64,000 nucleotides of DNA from Methyloceanibacter sp. wino2 (GCF_003071365.1 NZ_CP028960.1:1-64000); one strand, 5' to 3'; numbered from the stretch's first letter, positions 11,948-24,077 are shown. Notes: a model not told the origin generated them from the sequence alone. Translations and numbers: made by a program.

Positions 11948-12627
11948 TAGTACGGCCCCGGCATCTTTGATTTGGGATCGGATGTTCCCGCATAGCCCGG
12001 TTCCGGACCCGAATCGTCGGAGCTGTAGATCGCTGCGTCGATGAGCGTATTGGGGCCGCTCTTGGGCGCGCAGCCCTGGCGGCCGTCCTGAGGCCCGGGC
12101 GGCACGTCCTCGCCCTTGCGGAGCCGCTCGATGATGTCACCCAGCGATTCCGGCGTGAGGTCCTCGTAGTAGTACTTGTTGATCTGCACCATCGGGGCGT
12201 TCACGCAGGCACCGAGGCACTCCACCTCTGTCCAGGAGAACATTCCGTCATCGCTGACCGTGTCCTTGGGGCCAATATGCTTGCGGCAGGCTTCCGTAAG
12301 GTCCTGCGCACCGTTCAGCATGCACGGCGTCGTGCCGCAGACCTGCAGGTAGTAGCGGCCCACCGGCGCCAGGTTGAACATCGTGTAGAAGGTGACGACT
12401 TCGTAGACCCGGATATAGGCCATATCCAGCATCTCGGCGATGTAGCGCAGCGCCGGCTCGGACACCCAGCCGCCGTTCTGCTCCTGGGCGCGCCAGAGAA
12501 GCGAAATCACCGCTGAAGCCTGACGCCCCTCCGGATATTTCTTGATAACAGCCTGTGCCCATTCAAGATTTTCGGGCGTGAAGACAAAGCCTTCGGGCTG
12601 TTCAACAGCAAGGCGTCGGACGCTCAT
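11947..12627 (-). CDS. nuoE: NADH-quinone oxidoreductase subunit E ([2Fe-2S])
   Basis: 24-kDa subunit with a thioredoxin-like fold holding cluster N1a next to NuoF. The ligands Cys97, Cys102, Cys137 and Cys141 are present in CGTTPC and CLGAC. The protein is 226 residues. About 30 residues beyond the usual core form a low-complexity C-terminal tail rich in Ser, Asp, Gly and Pro, as often seen in alphaproteobacterial NuoE. A 120-base gap separates it from nuoD upstream. Confidence 0.97.
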   Translation of the reverse strand: MSVRRLAVEQPEGFVFTPENLEWAQAVIKKYPEGRQASAVISLLWRAQEQNGGWVSEPALRYIAEMLDMAYIRVYEVVTFYTMFNLAPVGRYYLQVCGTTPCMLNGAQDLTEACRKHIGPKDTVSDDGMFSWTEVECLGACVNAPMVQINKYYYEDLTPESLGDIIERLRKGEDVPPGPQDGRQGCAPKSGPNTLIDAAIYSSDDSGPEPGYAGTSDPKSKMPGPY

Positions 12628-12747
12628 CTCAGCTTACTTGTTTGGATGCGGTCGTCGTGCCGAACCAGCAGACATACCGCGTCGAGTTGACTCCCCCAGC
12701 CCCCAGAGTCTTGCCGATCTAGGCGCATTTCGCAACTGCACAATGTG

Positions 12748-14016
12748 TCATCGGTCGCACTCTCCAAAGACAACATCGATCGAACCCAGAACGGCCGAGA
12801 CATCGGCCAGCATATGTCCGCGTGTCAGGAATTCGAGCGCCGATAAATGCACGAAACTGGGCGCTCTGATCTTGCAGCGATACGGTTTGTTGGTGCCGTC
12901 GGAGACGAGATAGACCCCGAATTCGCCCTTCGGCGCCTCGACGGCCGCGTAGGCCTCGCCGGGCGGCACGTGATAGCCCTCGGTGTAGAGCTTGAAGTGA
13001 TGGATCAGGGCTTCCATGGAGCCCTTCATCTGCGCGCGCTTGGGCGGGACCATCTTGTGATTGTCGACCGTCACCGGGCCCGGCGTCTCTGTCAGAAGCT
13101 CGCAGCACTGTTTCATCAGATGGATGGACTGACGCATCTCTTCCATGCGGATGAGATAGCGGTCGTAGCAGTCGCCGTTCTTTCCGATCGGCACGTCGAA
13201 TTCCAGCTCGTCGTAGCACTCGTAGGGCTGGCTCTTGCGCAGGTCCCAGGCTGCGCCGGTGCTCCGGATCATCACGCCGCTCATGCCCCAGGCCCAGGCG
13301 TCCTCCTGGCTGATCGCGCCGATGTCGACATTGCGCTGCTTGAAGATGCGGTTGTCGGTGAGCAGGCCCTCGATGTCGTCACAGACCTTGAGAAACGGAT
13401 CGCAGAACGCGTAAATGTCGTCCACGAGTTCCGGCGGAAGGTCCTGGTGCACGCCGCCGGGGCGCACATAGGCCGCATGCATGCGGCTGCCGCTGGCGCG
13501 CTCATAGAACACCATCAGTTTCTCGCGTTCCTCGAATCCCCATAGCGGCGGGGTCAGAGCGCCGACGTCGAGCGCCTGCGTGGTGATGTTGAGGAGATGC
13601 GACAGGAGCCGTCCGATCTCCGAATACAGAACGCGGATGAGCTGGCCCCGCTTCGGGACAGTGAGGCCGAGCAGCTTTTCGACGGCAAGCGAGAAGGCAT
13701 GCTCCTGATTCATCGGCGCGACATAGTCGAGCCGGTCGAAATACGGCAGCGCCTGGAGATAGGTCTTGTGCTCGATCAGCTTCTCAGTGCCGCGATGAAG
13801 CAGGCCGATATGCGGATCCACGCGTTCGACCACCTCGCCGTCCAGCTCGAGAACCAGACGCAAGACGCCATGGGCGGCCGGATGCTGCGGGCCGAAATTG
13901 ATCGTGAAGGTTCGGTCGCCGTCCTGCGGAATCCCGGCGTCGGGATTGCCGCCCACAGGCTTGTGGTCGAAATCGGGAACGATCTCTTCGTGTGAGTCGA
14001 CGTCGGTGTCGGCCAT
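12748..14016 (-). CDS. nuoD: NADH-quinone oxidoreductase subunit D
   Basis: 49-kDa subunit that forms the quinone-binding pocket with NuoB; homologous to the large subunit of [NiFe] hydrogenases without the metal. The 422 residues include the [14 protein letters not shown] block (near 41-54), which contains the histidine lining the quinone site, and [13 protein letters not shown]. The C-terminus ends in the family-typical VVFGECDR. NuoC and NuoD are separate genes here, unlike the fused E. coli form. Its ATG overlaps the stop of the preceding thioesterase gene (TAATG at 14014-14018). Confidence 0.97.
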   Translation of the reverse strand: MADTDVDSHEEIVPDFDHKPVGGNPDAGIPQDGDRTFTINFGPQHPAAHGVLRLVLELDGEVVERVDPHIGLLHRGTEKLIEHKTYLQALPYFDRLDYVAPMNQEHAFSLAVEKLLGLTVPKRGQLIRVLYSEIGRLLSHLLNITTQALDVGALTPPLWGFEEREKLMVFYERASGSRMHAAYVRPGGVHQDLPPELVDDIYAFCDPFLKVCDDIEGLLTDNRIFKQRNVDIGAISQEDAWAWGMSGVMIRSTGAAWDLRKSQPYECYDELEFDVPIGKNGDCYDRYLIRMEEMRQSIHLMKQCCELLTETPGPVTVDNHKMVPPKRAQMKGSMEALIHHFKLYTEGYHVPPGEAYAAVEAPKGEFGVYLVSDGTNKPYRCKIRAPSFVHLSALEFLTRGHMLADVSAVLGSIDVVFGECDR

Positions 14017-14465
14017 TACGCAGGCGCCTCCTCGAGGGGCTGATCGGGAACCTTGTCGCGCTTCGGCGCGACGCCGCGTTCGAACCGGTTCCAGGCGACG
14101 ATGAAGCGGTCGTGGATGCCCGCGCCGATCTCGTCGACGCCATCATGCGCGGCCACGCGGAACTTCGCGCGCGGACCTTTGACTTCGATGCACTCGGCCT
14201 CGACGGTCACGGTCAGGCCGGGCGGCGTCGCGGCTGTATGGGACACGTCCACATGGACACCGACGCTGCCCTCGCCTTCGTCCAGGTGCGGGGCGAGAAG
14301 CTGAACGCAGGTCCATTCCATCAAGCCGATCATGAAGGCCGTGGCGAACACTTCGGGCATGGCCTGGAGCTCGGGCGACTCCTTGTAGAGATGCGGGACC
14401 GTCTTGGTGGCGGGCACCGTGTAGGAGAAGCTATGCTTGAGGCCGGGGGTCAGCGTGTCTTTCAC
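14016..14465 (-). CDS. FlK-like hotdog-fold acyl-CoA thioesterase embedded in the nuo operon
   Basis: A 149-residue single hotdog-domain protein resembling the fluoroacetyl-CoA thioesterase (FlK) family. Family-like blocks are [15 protein letters not shown] and [12 protein letters not shown]. The residues I recall as the FlK catalytic set fall at Thr42, Glu50 and His76 here, with the same spacing. It presumably hydrolyses a short acyl-CoA in the cytoplasm; the substrate cannot be told from sequence. The gene is wedged between nuoC and nuoD with overlaps at both ends: ATGA with nuoC (14462-14465) and TAATG with nuoD. It must therefore be co-translated with complex I. I know of no established role for it in complex I. 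Confidence 0.85.
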   Translation of the reverse strand: MKDTLTPGLKHSFSYTVPATKTVPHLYKESPELQAMPEVFATAFMIGLMEWTCVQLLAPHLDEGEGSVGVHVDVSHTAATPPGLTVTVEAECIEVKGPRAKFRVAAHDGVDEIGAGIHDRFIVAWNRFERGVAPKRDKVPDQPLEEAPA

Positions 14466-15088
14466 GACTTGTCCTCCCCTTCCTCGACGACGCTGGCTTT
14501 TTCGTCGCCGGGGATCGCCGTCTCCATGGCCTCCCAGGGGCTGAGATAGTCGAAGTCGCGATAGTCCTGCATGAGCTGCACGGGCTCGTAGACAACGCGC
14601 TTCTGCTCATCGTCGTAACGCAGTTCCACGAACCCGGTGAGCGGGAAGTCCTTCCGCAGCGGATGGCCCTCGAACCCGTAGTCCGTGAGAATACGGCGCA
14701 GGTCCGGATGCCCGTCAAAGACGACGCCATAGAGATCGAAGGCCTCGCGCTCGAACCAATTCGCGGCCGGGAAGATGCCGACGATGCTCGGGACCGGCGT
14801 CTCGGCATCGGTCCTGACCTTCACGCGGATGCGCAAATTCTTCCAAGGGCTCAGCAGGTGGTAGACGATGTCGAAGCGCTCTTCGCGCTCGGGATAGTCG
14901 ACCCCGCATACGTCGATCAGAGAGCCGAAGCGGTAGTCCTGGTCGTCGCGCACCAGCGTGATGACGTCGCAAATGCGGTCGCGCGCAACTTCCAGCGTCA
15001 GTTCGCCGTGAGCCACTGTGAACCCGACGAGCGCCGGCCCTAGCTTCCCCGAGAGGTCGCTGCCCAGTTTGTTCAGTTCGTCGTCCAT
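14462..15088 (-). CDS. nuoC: NADH-quinone oxidoreductase subunit C
   Basis: 30-kDa peripheral subunit that scaffolds NuoD and NuoB. The 208-residue frame starting MDDELNKLG holds the family signature ERE(A)[18 protein letters not shown] and the [12 protein letters not shown] motif. The start at 15088 is chosen because the longer open frame upstream is a shadow of nuoB. It follows the nuoB stop by 23 bases. The C-terminal tail (EEGEDKS) overlaps the start of the thioesterase gene by four bases. Confidence 0.96.
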   Translation of the reverse strand: MDDELNKLGSDLSGKLGPALVGFTVAHGELTLEVARDRICDVITLVRDDQDYRFGSLIDVCGVDYPEREERFDIVYHLLSPWKNLRIRVKVRTDAETPVPSIVGIFPAANWFEREAFDLYGVVFDGHPDLRRILTDYGFEGHPLRKDFPLTGFVELRYDDEQKRVVYEPVQLMQDYRDFDYLSPWEAMETAIPGDEKASVVEEGEDKS

Positions 15089-15111
15089 CAAGCCCCGAGG
15101 ACCTGGGCGGT

Positions 15112-15658
<547 letters not shown>

Positions 15659-15668
<10 letters not shown>

Positions 15669-16024
15669 TCGAGCGCGCCTTTCCGCCACTCGTAGATGAA
15701 CCCGACGGTAAGCACGCCGAGGAAAACGATCATGGCCCAAAAGCCCAAGGCCGGCAGTCCATCAAACGCGACGGCCCACGGGAACAGGAAGGCCACTTCG
15801 AGGTCGAAGATGATGAAGAGCAGCGACACGAGATAGAACCGCACGTCGAACTTCATGCGCGAATCATCGAACGCGTCGAACCCGCACTCATAGGCCGAGA
15901 CTTTCTCGGGGTCCGGATTGCGCACCGCGATGACGTTCGGAATCAACAGCAGAACGGTGCAGATGACGAAGGCGATCGCGATGAAGATGACGAGAGGAAG
16001 ATAGTCGAGAAGCAACTGGCCCAT
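15659..16024 (-). CDS. nuoA: NADH-quinone oxidoreductase subunit A
   Basis: First gene of the nuo operon, a three-helix membrane subunit (ND3 family) at the quinone-channel entrance. The 121-residue form begins [11 protein letters not shown]; a TTG start at 16048 would add eight residues but is less likely. The conserved loop [12 protein letters not shown], with the ND3 loop cysteine, and the [21 protein letters not shown] helix are present. It overlaps the downstream nuoB start (TGATG). Upstream lies only the tRNA-Asp gene, so the operon promoter should be in or just before 16025-16075 unless the tRNA and nuo share a transcript. Confidence 0.96.
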
Positions 16025-16075
16025 GGCTCGTTCTAAGCCTTCTTCCAACGTCTACTGCGCGTCGACGGGCCAAAG

Positions 16076-16152
<77 letters not shown>

Positions 16153-16352
16153 TACCGGGCCGTAACCACGGCCGGAGGCGATCCCCAGCATGTACGGCCT
16201 TGGATTTTGGGTGTCAAGGCAAGCTGGGTAAAGAGCGGAGGACGAATTGCGGCGAGATGCCGCTCGTTTATCCCCACCGGATAGAAGTTCGGAGACAGGG
16301 CTACTTTCAGCCGTTGCCTCCGGTCACAACGCACCCGGATCGCGTGCATGAA

Positions 16353-16428
16353 TGGTGGGCGGTGACAGGCTCGAACTGCCGACATCCACGGTGTAAACGT
16401 GGCGCTCTACCAACTGAGCTAACCGCCC
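16353..16428 (-). tRNA. tRNA-Val (TAC)
   Basis: A 76-base cloverleaf with encoded CCA. The acceptor GGGCGGT pairs with ACCGCCC. The anticodon stem CCACG/CGTGG encloses the loop TTTACAC, giving anticodon TAC. The T arm GCAGTTCGAGCCTG is present. It lies about 200 bases upstream of the tRNA-Asp gene on the same strand; the two may be processed from one transcript. Confidence 0.96.
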
Positions 16429-16576
16429 GCCAGGCCGGGAACGTCCGGTCCGAAGCGTTAGACCAAGTCGTCCGTCCTGCCAAGAACTCCCTGACAAGAA
16501 CTCTCCTGCCAAGAGTTTCCCTGCCAAGAGCGCGTTCGGTCCGCGTGTCCCATCCGGAAGGGCAGCAAAACCGAAA

Positions 16577-16612
16577 ACAGAAAAGACGAAGCCCCGCTTG
16601 CGCGAGGCTTCG
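16577..16612 (-). terminator. Rho-independent terminator of hupB
   Basis: On the minus strand an 11-base-pair hairpin (arms at 16587-16597 and 16602-16612, loop of four, one mismatch) is followed by TCTTTTCTGTTTT. It lies about 30 bases beyond the hupB stop. Confidence 0.85.
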
Positions 16613-16643
16613 CCTAGAAGTCGCTGAAGAGTCAGTCGGCCGC

Positions 16644-16919
16644 TTAGCCGTTGACCGCTTCCTTCAGAGCCTTACCGGCACGGAACTTCGGAACACGGGA
16701 GGCCGGGATCTGAACTTCGGCGCCTGTGCGTGGGTTGCGGCCAACCGAGGCCTTGCGCTGTGCGACCTGGAAATTACCAAAGCCGACAATGCGCACCGTG
16801 TCGCCACCGCTCAAAGCCTTCTCGATATTCTTGAACGTCGCGTCGACGGCCTTCTCGGCAGCATCCTTCGACAAATCGGATTCCTTCGCCACTTGGGCGA
16901 CAAGCTCTGCTTTGTTCAC
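16644..16919 (-). CDS. hupB: DNA-binding protein HU
   Basis: Nucleoid protein that bends and coats DNA as a dimer. The 91 residues match the HU family throughout: MNKAELVAQVA helix, VRIVGFGNFQVAQR beta saddle and the DNA-binding arm GRNPRTGAEVQIPAS (near 62-76), ending in PKFRAGKALKEAVNG. It is a single-gene unit with its own terminator. About 200 bases of upstream sequence separate it from lon, matching the lon-hup order common in proteobacteria. Confidence 0.97.
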   Translation of the reverse strand: MNKAELVAQVAKESDLSKDAAEKAVDATFKNIEKALSGGDTVRIVGFGNFQVAQRKASVGRNPRTGAEVQIPASRVPKFRAGKALKEAVNG

Positions 16920-17126
16920 GATGTTATCCTTTCGCTCGGCCCCGTTGTGGGGCGCTTGTTATGAACCCTTGGGCCCTCTAGGGGTACGCATCGATTCACA
17001 AACAAGTCGTGTATGAGTCGCGCAAAAAGCGCAGAAAATCAACATTCTTAGCCGAATCGGTGCATAACGCGCGACCAGACGAATGGGGCGTTTTAACGGC
17101 GCTGCGGCTGAAGCGCTGTTTGGCGG

Positions 17127-19556
17127 TCAGTGAGCGGTGACGCCGGTGCCGGTGTCGTCCTTGTTGGGAACGACCTGCGAGGCACCCTCGCCTTCCTCTT
17201 CCCAGACGATGGGTTGAGGTGTTCGGGTGAAGGCGATCTTCAAAACCTCGTCGACACGCGAGACCGGCATAATCTCAAGTTGATTCTTAAGCTTATCCGG
17301 TATCTCCGCGAGATCCTTGACGTTTTCCTCAGGGATAATCACCGTCTTGATGCCGGCGCGTAACGCCGCGAGCATCTTCTCCTTGAGGCCGCCAATGGGT
17401 AGGACCCGGCCGCGCAGGGTGATTTCGCCGGTCATCGCCACGTCGCGCCGAACCGGAATCCCGGTCATCAGCGAGATGATCGCGGTGGCCATGGCCACGC
17501 CCGCGGACGGCCCGTCCTTGGGGGTTGCGCCCTCCGGAACGTGCACGTGGATATCCCGGCGTTCGAACAGCGGCGGCTCAATTCCGAAGTCGACGGCCCG
17601 GGAGCGCACATAAGCGTTCGCGGCCTGAATCGATTCTTTCATGACATCGCGCAAATTGCCGGTGACCGTCATCTTGCCCTTGCCGGGCATCATGACGCCT
17701 TCGACCGTGAGAATCTCGCCGCCGACCTCGGTCCAGGCGAGCCCCGTCACAACACCGACCTGGTCTTCCAGCTCGGCCTCGCCGTAGCGGTATTTCGGCA
17801 CGCCGAGGTAGTCGGCGAGGTTGTCCATCGTGACCGTCACCTTGGTGTGGTCCGTGGTCAGGAGCTCCTTCACCGCCTTACGGGACAGCTTGGCAAGCTC
17901 GCGTTCCAGGCTCCGGACGCCCGCTTCGCGCGTGTAGCGGCGAATGAGTTCCTGCAAGGCGTCGTCGTCGAGCGCGAACTCCTCGGTCTCGAGACCGTGG
18001 TTCTTGATCTGCTCGGGGATGAGGTGGCGCCGTGCGATCTCGACCTTCTCGTCCTCGGTGTAACCGGCGATGCGGATGATCTCCATCCGGTCCATCAGGG
18101 CCGGCGGGATGTTCAGCGTGTTCGCGGTGGTGACGAACATGACGTTCGACAGATCGTAGTCCACTTCCAGATAGTGGTCGTTGAACGTGTTGTTCTGCTC
18201 GGGGTCCAGCACTTCGAGCAAGGCCGACGCCGGGTCGCCGCGGAAATCGGCACCCATCTTGTCGATCTCGTCCAAGAGGAACAGCGGATTGACCTTCTTG
18301 GCCTTCCGCATGGACTGGATGACCTTACCGGGCATCGAGCCGATATAGGTCCGGCGGTGGCCGCGGATCTCGGCCTCGTCCCGCACGCCGCCTAGGCTCA
18401 TGCGCACGAACTCACGGCCCGTCGACTTGGCGATGGACTTGCCGAGCGAGGTCTTGCCGACGCCGGGCGGGCCGACGAGGCACAGGATCGGGCCCTTGAG
18501 CATGTTGGTCCGGTTCTGAACGGCCAGATATTCGACAATGCGGTCCTTGACCTTCTCGAGACCGTAGTGGTCGTGGTCCAGAACCTTCTGCGCATCGTCC
18601 AGGTCGCGCTTGACCTTGCCCTTCGAGCCCCACGGGATCGACAGCAGCCAGTCCAGATAGTTGCGGACAACCGTGGCCTCGGCGGACATCGGGCTCATCT
18701 GGCGCAGCTTCTTGAGCTCGCCCATGGCCTTCTCGCGGGCTTCGCGGGTCAGCTTGGTCTTCTCGATCTTCTGCTCGAGCTCGGCCAGATCGTCCCGGCC
18801 CTCTTCGCTGTCGCCGAGCTCCTTCTGGATCGCCTTCATCTGTTCGTTCAGGTAGTACTCGCGCTGCGTCTTCTCCATCTGACGCTTCACGCGGCTCCTG
18901 ATCTTGCGCTCGACCTGGAGGACGGAAATCTCGCTTTCCATCAGCGTGAACACACGCTCCAGCCGCTCGGAGACGGAGGTGATCTCGAGGATCTGCTGCT
19001 TCTCGCCGATCTTGATGGCGAGATGCGAAGCGATCGTGTCGGAGAGCTTCGAGTAGTCCTCGATGTGGCTTGTCGTGCCGAGCACTTCGGGCGAGATCTT
19101 TTTGTTGAGCTTCACATAGCTTTCGAACTGAGACACGACCGAGCGTGCGAGCGCTTCGATCTCGTTATCTTCGCCGGTCTGCTCCTCGACGGGTTCGATC
19201 TCAGCTTCGAAATAGTTCTCGTTGTCGGTGTAGTTCTTGATGATGGCGCGGCGCGACCCTTCGACCAGCACCTTCACGGTACCGTCGGGCAGCTTCAGGA
19301 GCTGCAGCACGGAGGCCAGCGTGCCCATCTCGTAGATGCCTTCCGCCGTCGGCTCGTCGTCGGAAGCATTCTTTTGGGCGACCAGCAGGATCTGCTTGTC
19401 GGTCCGCATCACTTCTTCGAGCGCGGCGATGGATTTCTCGCGGCCGACGAAGAGCGGCACGATCATGTAGGGAAAGACCACAATGTCGCGAAGTGGGAGC
19501 ACCGGGTAAAGTTCCGGGCCGCCTTCCATGCTTACGGACGGGGTTGTTTCAGTCAT
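17127..19556 (-). CDS. lon: ATP-dependent endopeptidase La (Lon)
   Basis: Cytosolic ATP-driven protease degrading misfolded and regulatory proteins. The 809-residue protein has the N-terminal LON substrate domain (about 15-210), a central coiled helical region, the AAA+ module with Walker [12 protein letters not shown] and Walker [11 protein letters not shown], and the C-terminal Ser-Lys protease. The catalytic Ser is in [13 protein letters not shown] and the Lys in [15 protein letters not shown]. The ATG is preceded by GGAAGG on the minus strand. A 287-base spacer separates it from clpX, so it probably has its own promoter. Confidence 0.97.
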   Translation of the reverse strand: MTETTPSVSMEGGPELYPVLPLRDIVVFPYMIVPLFVGREKSIAALEEVMRTDKQILLVAQKNASDDEPTAEGIYEMGTLASVLQLLKLPDGTVKVLVEGSRRAIIKNYTDNENYFEAEIEPVEEQTGEDNEIEALARSVVSQFESYVKLNKKISPEVLGTTSHIEDYSKLSDTIASHLAIKIGEKQQILEITSVSERLERVFTLMESEISVLQVERKIRSRVKRQMEKTQREYYLNEQMKAIQKELGDSEEGRDDLAELEQKIEKTKLTREAREKAMGELKKLRQMSPMSAEATVVRNYLDWLLSIPWGSKGKVKRDLDDAQKVLDHDHYGLEKVKDRIVEYLAVQNRTNMLKGPILCLVGPPGVGKTSLGKSIAKSTGREFVRMSLGGVRDEAEIRGHRRTYIGSMPGKVIQSMRKAKKVNPLFLLDEIDKMGADFRGDPASALLEVLDPEQNNTFNDHYLEVDYDLSNVMFVTTANTLNIPPALMDRMEIIRIAGYTEDEKVEIARRHLIPEQIKNHGLETEEFALDDDALQELIRRYTREAGVRSLERELAKLSRKAVKELLTTDHTKVTVTMDNLADYLGVPKYRYGEAELEDQVGVVTGLAWTEVGGEILTVEGVMMPGKGKMTVTGNLRDVMKESIQAANAYVRSRAVDFGIEPPLFERRDIHVHVPEGATPKDGPSAGVAMATAIISLMTGIPVRRDVAMTGEITLRGRVLPIGGLKEKMLAALRAGIKTVIIPEENVKDLAEIPDKLKNQLEIMPVSRVDEVLKIAFTRTPQPIVWEEEGEGASQVVPNKDDTGTGVTAH

Positions 19557-19769
19557 ATTTTTTCCGTCGCCTTCCTTTTATGGCCGGCCAGCTTCGTCTC
19601 TGGCCAAAAGTCGCTTCGCGAAACCGGTCTCAGCCCCCCAATTCCGTTCAATTCGCCGTCCAGATTATATGCTCCTGGCCTACGCCAGGGGGCAGTGCGT
19701 CACTTTGGCTCGCCCACCCCGGAAAGTGGCTTTCGACGGGCGCGCCGTCAAGGGCCCGCACGGGCACCA

Positions 19770-19785
19770 AGACCGCATGCGGTCT
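19770..19785. repeat. Perfect 16-base palindrome between clpX and lon
   Basis: AGACCGCATGCGGTCT reads the same on both strands. It lies 59 bases beyond the clpX stop and about 215 bases upstream of the lon start. It could be a regulatory site for lon, or part of a clpX 3' structure, but it lacks a loop and a T tract and so is not a standard terminator. Confidence 0.6.
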
Positions 19786-19843
19786 GCCACAATCAGAGTG
19801 GGATTCGCAGAGCCCTTCAAGCCGACAATCATGTGGAAAAAGA

Positions 19844-21109
<1,266 letters not shown>

Positions 21110-21429
21110 TCCTTAAATATCCAATTGTTCTTCGTTGCTGTTGCGTGCGTGCGGCGCTCCGAACGCACCGACATAGCCCTTACCTGCCCCTGCAAAGCCT
21201 CGACGACCTTCGAAACAAGACGTCGAAGTTACACAATCTGACCATGTTGAGGTGGCACTGATCAAGGATTGATTAATCCCGCAAATCGTCGCTCTGGCAT
21301 CCGGTCTAGACACGCTGTTCGCGTGCCTAGAATCGCCATGGTGCCACGAAGTATACCGCACAGCCAAGGCCTAGGGCCGGAAACCGGCTCCTTGGCCACA
21401 GAAGGCTTCAGGCCCGAACCGGGCCGAAA
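21110..21429. other. clpP-clpX intergenic region with inverted repeats
   Basis: No convincing gene is present in these 320 bases. Directly after the clpP stop the minus strand reads GGCCCGGTTCGGGCC, a six-pair hairpin without a T tract. An imperfect inverted repeat lies at 21306-21330 (CTAGACACGC, 5-base loop, GCGTGCCTAG). The AT-richer part nearer clpX probably holds the clpX promoter, but I cannot name a -35/-10 pair with confidence. Confidence 0.5.
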
Positions 21430-22080
21430 CTAGGATGCCGGTGCCGGTTCTTCGTCAGATGGTGCGTCGCCTTGACGCTTGCTGACCACCTCGTCGATCA
21501 GCCCGAACTTCTTGGCCTCTTCGGCCGTGAAGAAGAAATCGCGATCGAGCGTCTGTTCGACAGTGGCGTAGTCCTGCCCGGTGTGCTGGACGTAGATCTC
21601 GTTCAAGCGGCGCTTGAGCTTGATGATGTCCTCGGCATGGCGCTCGATGTCGGACGCCTGACCCTGGAAGCCACCGGAGGGCTGATGCAGCATGACGCGT
21701 GCGTTCGGCACGGCATAACGCATGCCCTTTTCGCCGGCGCAGAGCAGCAGCGACCCCATGGACGCGGCCTGGCCGATGCATAGCGTCGAAACCGGCGGGC
21801 GGATGAACTGCATCGTGTCGTAGATCGCCATTCCCGACGTCACCACCCCGCCCGGCGAGTTGATGTACATCGAGATCTCCTTCTTGGGGTTCTCGGCCTC
21901 CAAGAAGAGAAGCTGCGCGGTGATGAGCGAGGCCATGTGGTCCTCGATCACGCCCGTGACGAAGATGATCCGCTCTTTGAGCAGGCGCGAGTAGATGTCG
22001 TACGCGCGCTCGCCGCGATTGGTCTGCTCGACCACCATGGGAACGAGCGTGCTCATATATGTATCGACCGGATTTTGCAT
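21430..22080 (-). CDS. clpP: ATP-dependent Clp protease proteolytic subunit
   Basis: Serine peptidase forming the double-heptamer chamber of ClpXP/ClpAP. The catalytic triad is visible as Ser107 in GQAASMGS, His132 in MLHQPSGG and Asp181 in DRDFFF. The 216 residues are normal with a short acidic C-terminal tail. It lies between tig and clpX, the common proteobacterial order. The start MQNPVDTYM gives the short N-terminal propeptide seen in the family. Confidence 0.97.
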   Translation of the reverse strand: MQNPVDTYMSTLVPMVVEQTNRGERAYDIYSRLLKERIIFVTGVIEDHMASLITAQLLFLEAENPKKEISMYINSPGGVVTSGMAIYDTMQFIRPPVSTLCIGQAASMGSLLLCAGEKGMRYAVPNARVMLHQPSGGFQGQASDIERHAEDIIKLKRRLNEIYVQHTGQDYATVEQTLDRDFFFTAEEAKKFGLIDEVVSKRQGDAPSDEEPAPAS

Positions 22081-22173
22081 GAATGTCCTGTTTGTCGGGG
22101 GCTATCGGACGAACCTGGTGCCGGTCCCTGATTCGTCCTTCTAGAGAGTTCCATAAATATGTGCTCGGAGGCC

Positions 22174-22200
22174 GAAACGGAAGAGGCCGGGCACCTCTTC
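22174..22200 (-). terminator. Possible terminator of tig
   Basis: Minus-strand hairpin with arms GAAGAGG and CCTCTTC (22194-22200 and 22080-series arm at 22180-22186) around a seven-base loop, followed by CGTTTCGG. The T run is short, so termination is plausible but weak. It lies about 30 bases past the tig stop. Confidence 0.4.
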
Positions 22201-22229
22201 GTTAAGGCCGGTGTTCGCTACCCCGAGCG

Positions 22230-23630
22230 TTAGTGGTCGTGATCATGGTCATGGTCGTGATCATGCTCGTGGTCATGATCATGGCCTTGGCCGTCGTCCA
22301 GGTCTTTGTAGAGCTCCTCGAGGCTCACGTTCTTGTCGGTCACCTTCGCCAGCTCGAGGATGTAGTCCACAACCTTGTCTTCGAAGATCGGGGCCCGGAG
22401 CTCCGCCAGAGCCTCCGGCGTGTTGCGATAGAAGTCGTAGACCTGCCGCTCCTGTCCGGGGAACTGACGGATGCGCTCGATGAGAGCCTTGTTCACCTCG
22501 TCGTCCGAGACCGTGATCTCGTTGCGCGATCCGATCTCCGACAGCAGCAGACCGAGCCGGACGCGCCGCGCGGCGATGTCCTGATACTCTTCCTTGGCCT
22601 TCTCCTCGGTCGTGCCCTCGTCCTCGAAAGTCTTCTTCGAATGCTCCTGATCGTGGAGCACCTGATCCCAGATGGCCTTGAACTCGTTCTCGACGAGGGT
22701 GGGCGGCAGCTCGAAGCTGTGCCCCTCGTTGAGCGCGTCCAGCAGTGCCCGCTTCACCTTGAGGCGGGAGGCCATGTTGCGGTCAAACTCCAAGCGCCCC
22801 TTCACGGTCTCGCGCATTTGAGCGACGGACTCCGCGCCTAGGCTCTTGGCGAACTCATCGTCGAGGGTCGGCGCCTGCGGCGCGGCCACTTCCTTGACCG
22901 TCACTTCGAACTGCACGGTCTTTCCCGCTAGCTTGGGCTCGCCATAGGCTTCCGGGAATGTCGCCTCGATGACCTTCTCCTCGCCGGTCGAAACGCCTTC
23001 CAAGCCTTCCTCGAAGCCAGGGATGAAACCGCCGGCGCCAAGCGTGATCGGGGCGTCATTGGCGGTGCCGCCTTCGAACGCCTCGCCGTCGAGCTTGCCG
23101 ACGAAGTCGATCGTGACGCGATCGCCCTTCTCGGACGGGCCGTCTTTCGGCGTGAAGGTCGGGTTGGTCGCGATGATGCGGTCGATCGCCTCGTCGATCT
23201 CCTTGTCGGAGACCGGCGCGGTGGGCCGCTCGAGCGCGATGGTGCCGAGATCCATGATCTCGACCGTCGGCAGGACCTCGAACGTCATCGTGTAGGCCAG
23301 GTCGCCCTTGCCGTCGAAGATCTGATTGATCTCCGCCTCGTCCTCGGGGAGCTTGACCTGCGGCTGGAACGCAGGGCGCTCTTCCCGCTCTGTAATCGCC
23401 TTCTGGCTCGTCTCCTGGACGGCCTGCTGCACGACCTCCGCCATGACCGAGCGGCCATAGACCTTGCGCAAGTGCTCCTTCGGCACGTGACCGGGGCGGA
23501 AGCCCTTGATACGCGCCTTCGACTTCAGTTCCTCGAGGCGCGAGGAGAGTTTCTCTTCGAGTTCGTCGGCTCCGACCACGACTTTCAGTTCGCGGCGCAG
23601 GCCCTCTGCATTCGTCTCCGTGACGTTCAT
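22230..23630 (-). CDS. tig: Trigger factor with a His/Asp-rich C-terminal tail
   Basis: Ribosome-associated chaperone and peptidyl-prolyl isomerase acting on nascent chains. The 466-residue protein has the ribosome-docking signature GFRPGHVP at 43-50, an FKBP-type isomerase domain near 150-250 (GDRVTIDFVGKLDGEAFEGG) and the helical C-terminal arms. After the normal end, about 17 residues consist of alternating His and Asp/Glu (450-466). This could bind metal ions such as Ni or Zn; histidine-rich tails occur in some trigger factors, but the tail's role here is inference. It precedes clpP. Confidence 0.97.
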   Translation of the reverse strand: MNVTETNAEGLRRELKVVVGADELEEKLSSRLEELKSKARIKGFRPGHVPKEHLRKVYGRSVMAEVVQQAVQETSQKAITEREERPAFQPQVKLPEDEAEINQIFDGKGDLAYTMTFEVLPTVEIMDLGTIALERPTAPVSDKEIDEAIDRIIATNPTFTPKDGPSEKGDRVTIDFVGKLDGEAFEGGTANDAPITLGAGGFIPGFEEGLEGVSTGEEKVIEATFPEAYGEPKLAGKTVQFEVTVKEVAAPQAPTLDDEFAKSLGAESVAQMRETVKGRLEFDRNMASRLKVKRALLDALNEGHSFELPPTLVENEFKAIWDQVLHDQEHSKKTFEDEGTTEEKAKEEYQDIAARRVRLGLLLSEIGSRNEITVSDDEVNKALIERIRQFPGQERQVYDFYRNTPEALAELRAPIFEDKVVDYILELAKVTDKNVSLEELYKDLDDGQGHDHDHEHDHDHDHDHDH

Positions 23631-23718
23631 ACCGTCAATCCACCATTCCTACGGCGCCAAGGCAGCGCCTTCTTCCGTGTCTTGCTGTCCAACGAAGTTG
23701 TTGAGTCAACGCGTTGGT

Positions 23719-23803
<85 letters not shown>

Positions 23804-24077
23804 TTAAGGAAAACTTGCGGCGGATGAACGCGCGCGAGTCCCATTCGCGGCTTTATATACACAGGGCCCTCCCCGGCTGCTAGGCCCCAAAGTGGCCGTA
23901 TTCGAACGGGCCCGCCACAGGCCGCGGGGCCGCGCGCGGTCCGTCCATGCTCGCTTGCGGCGATCGCATGGAACGGGATGCCAAGCGGGTCCGGATTCAT
24001 GGGATTTCCGCGACTTGCGGCACGCTCCGGCGCTCATTAGGTTGCGGAATAGACCGAATTCCCCCAAAGGCTCTTCC

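Noticed and set aside
12628-12747. Internal promoter or small gene between nuoE and nuoD
   Set aside because: The 120 bases show no open frame with a ribosome site and no recognisable promoter pair.
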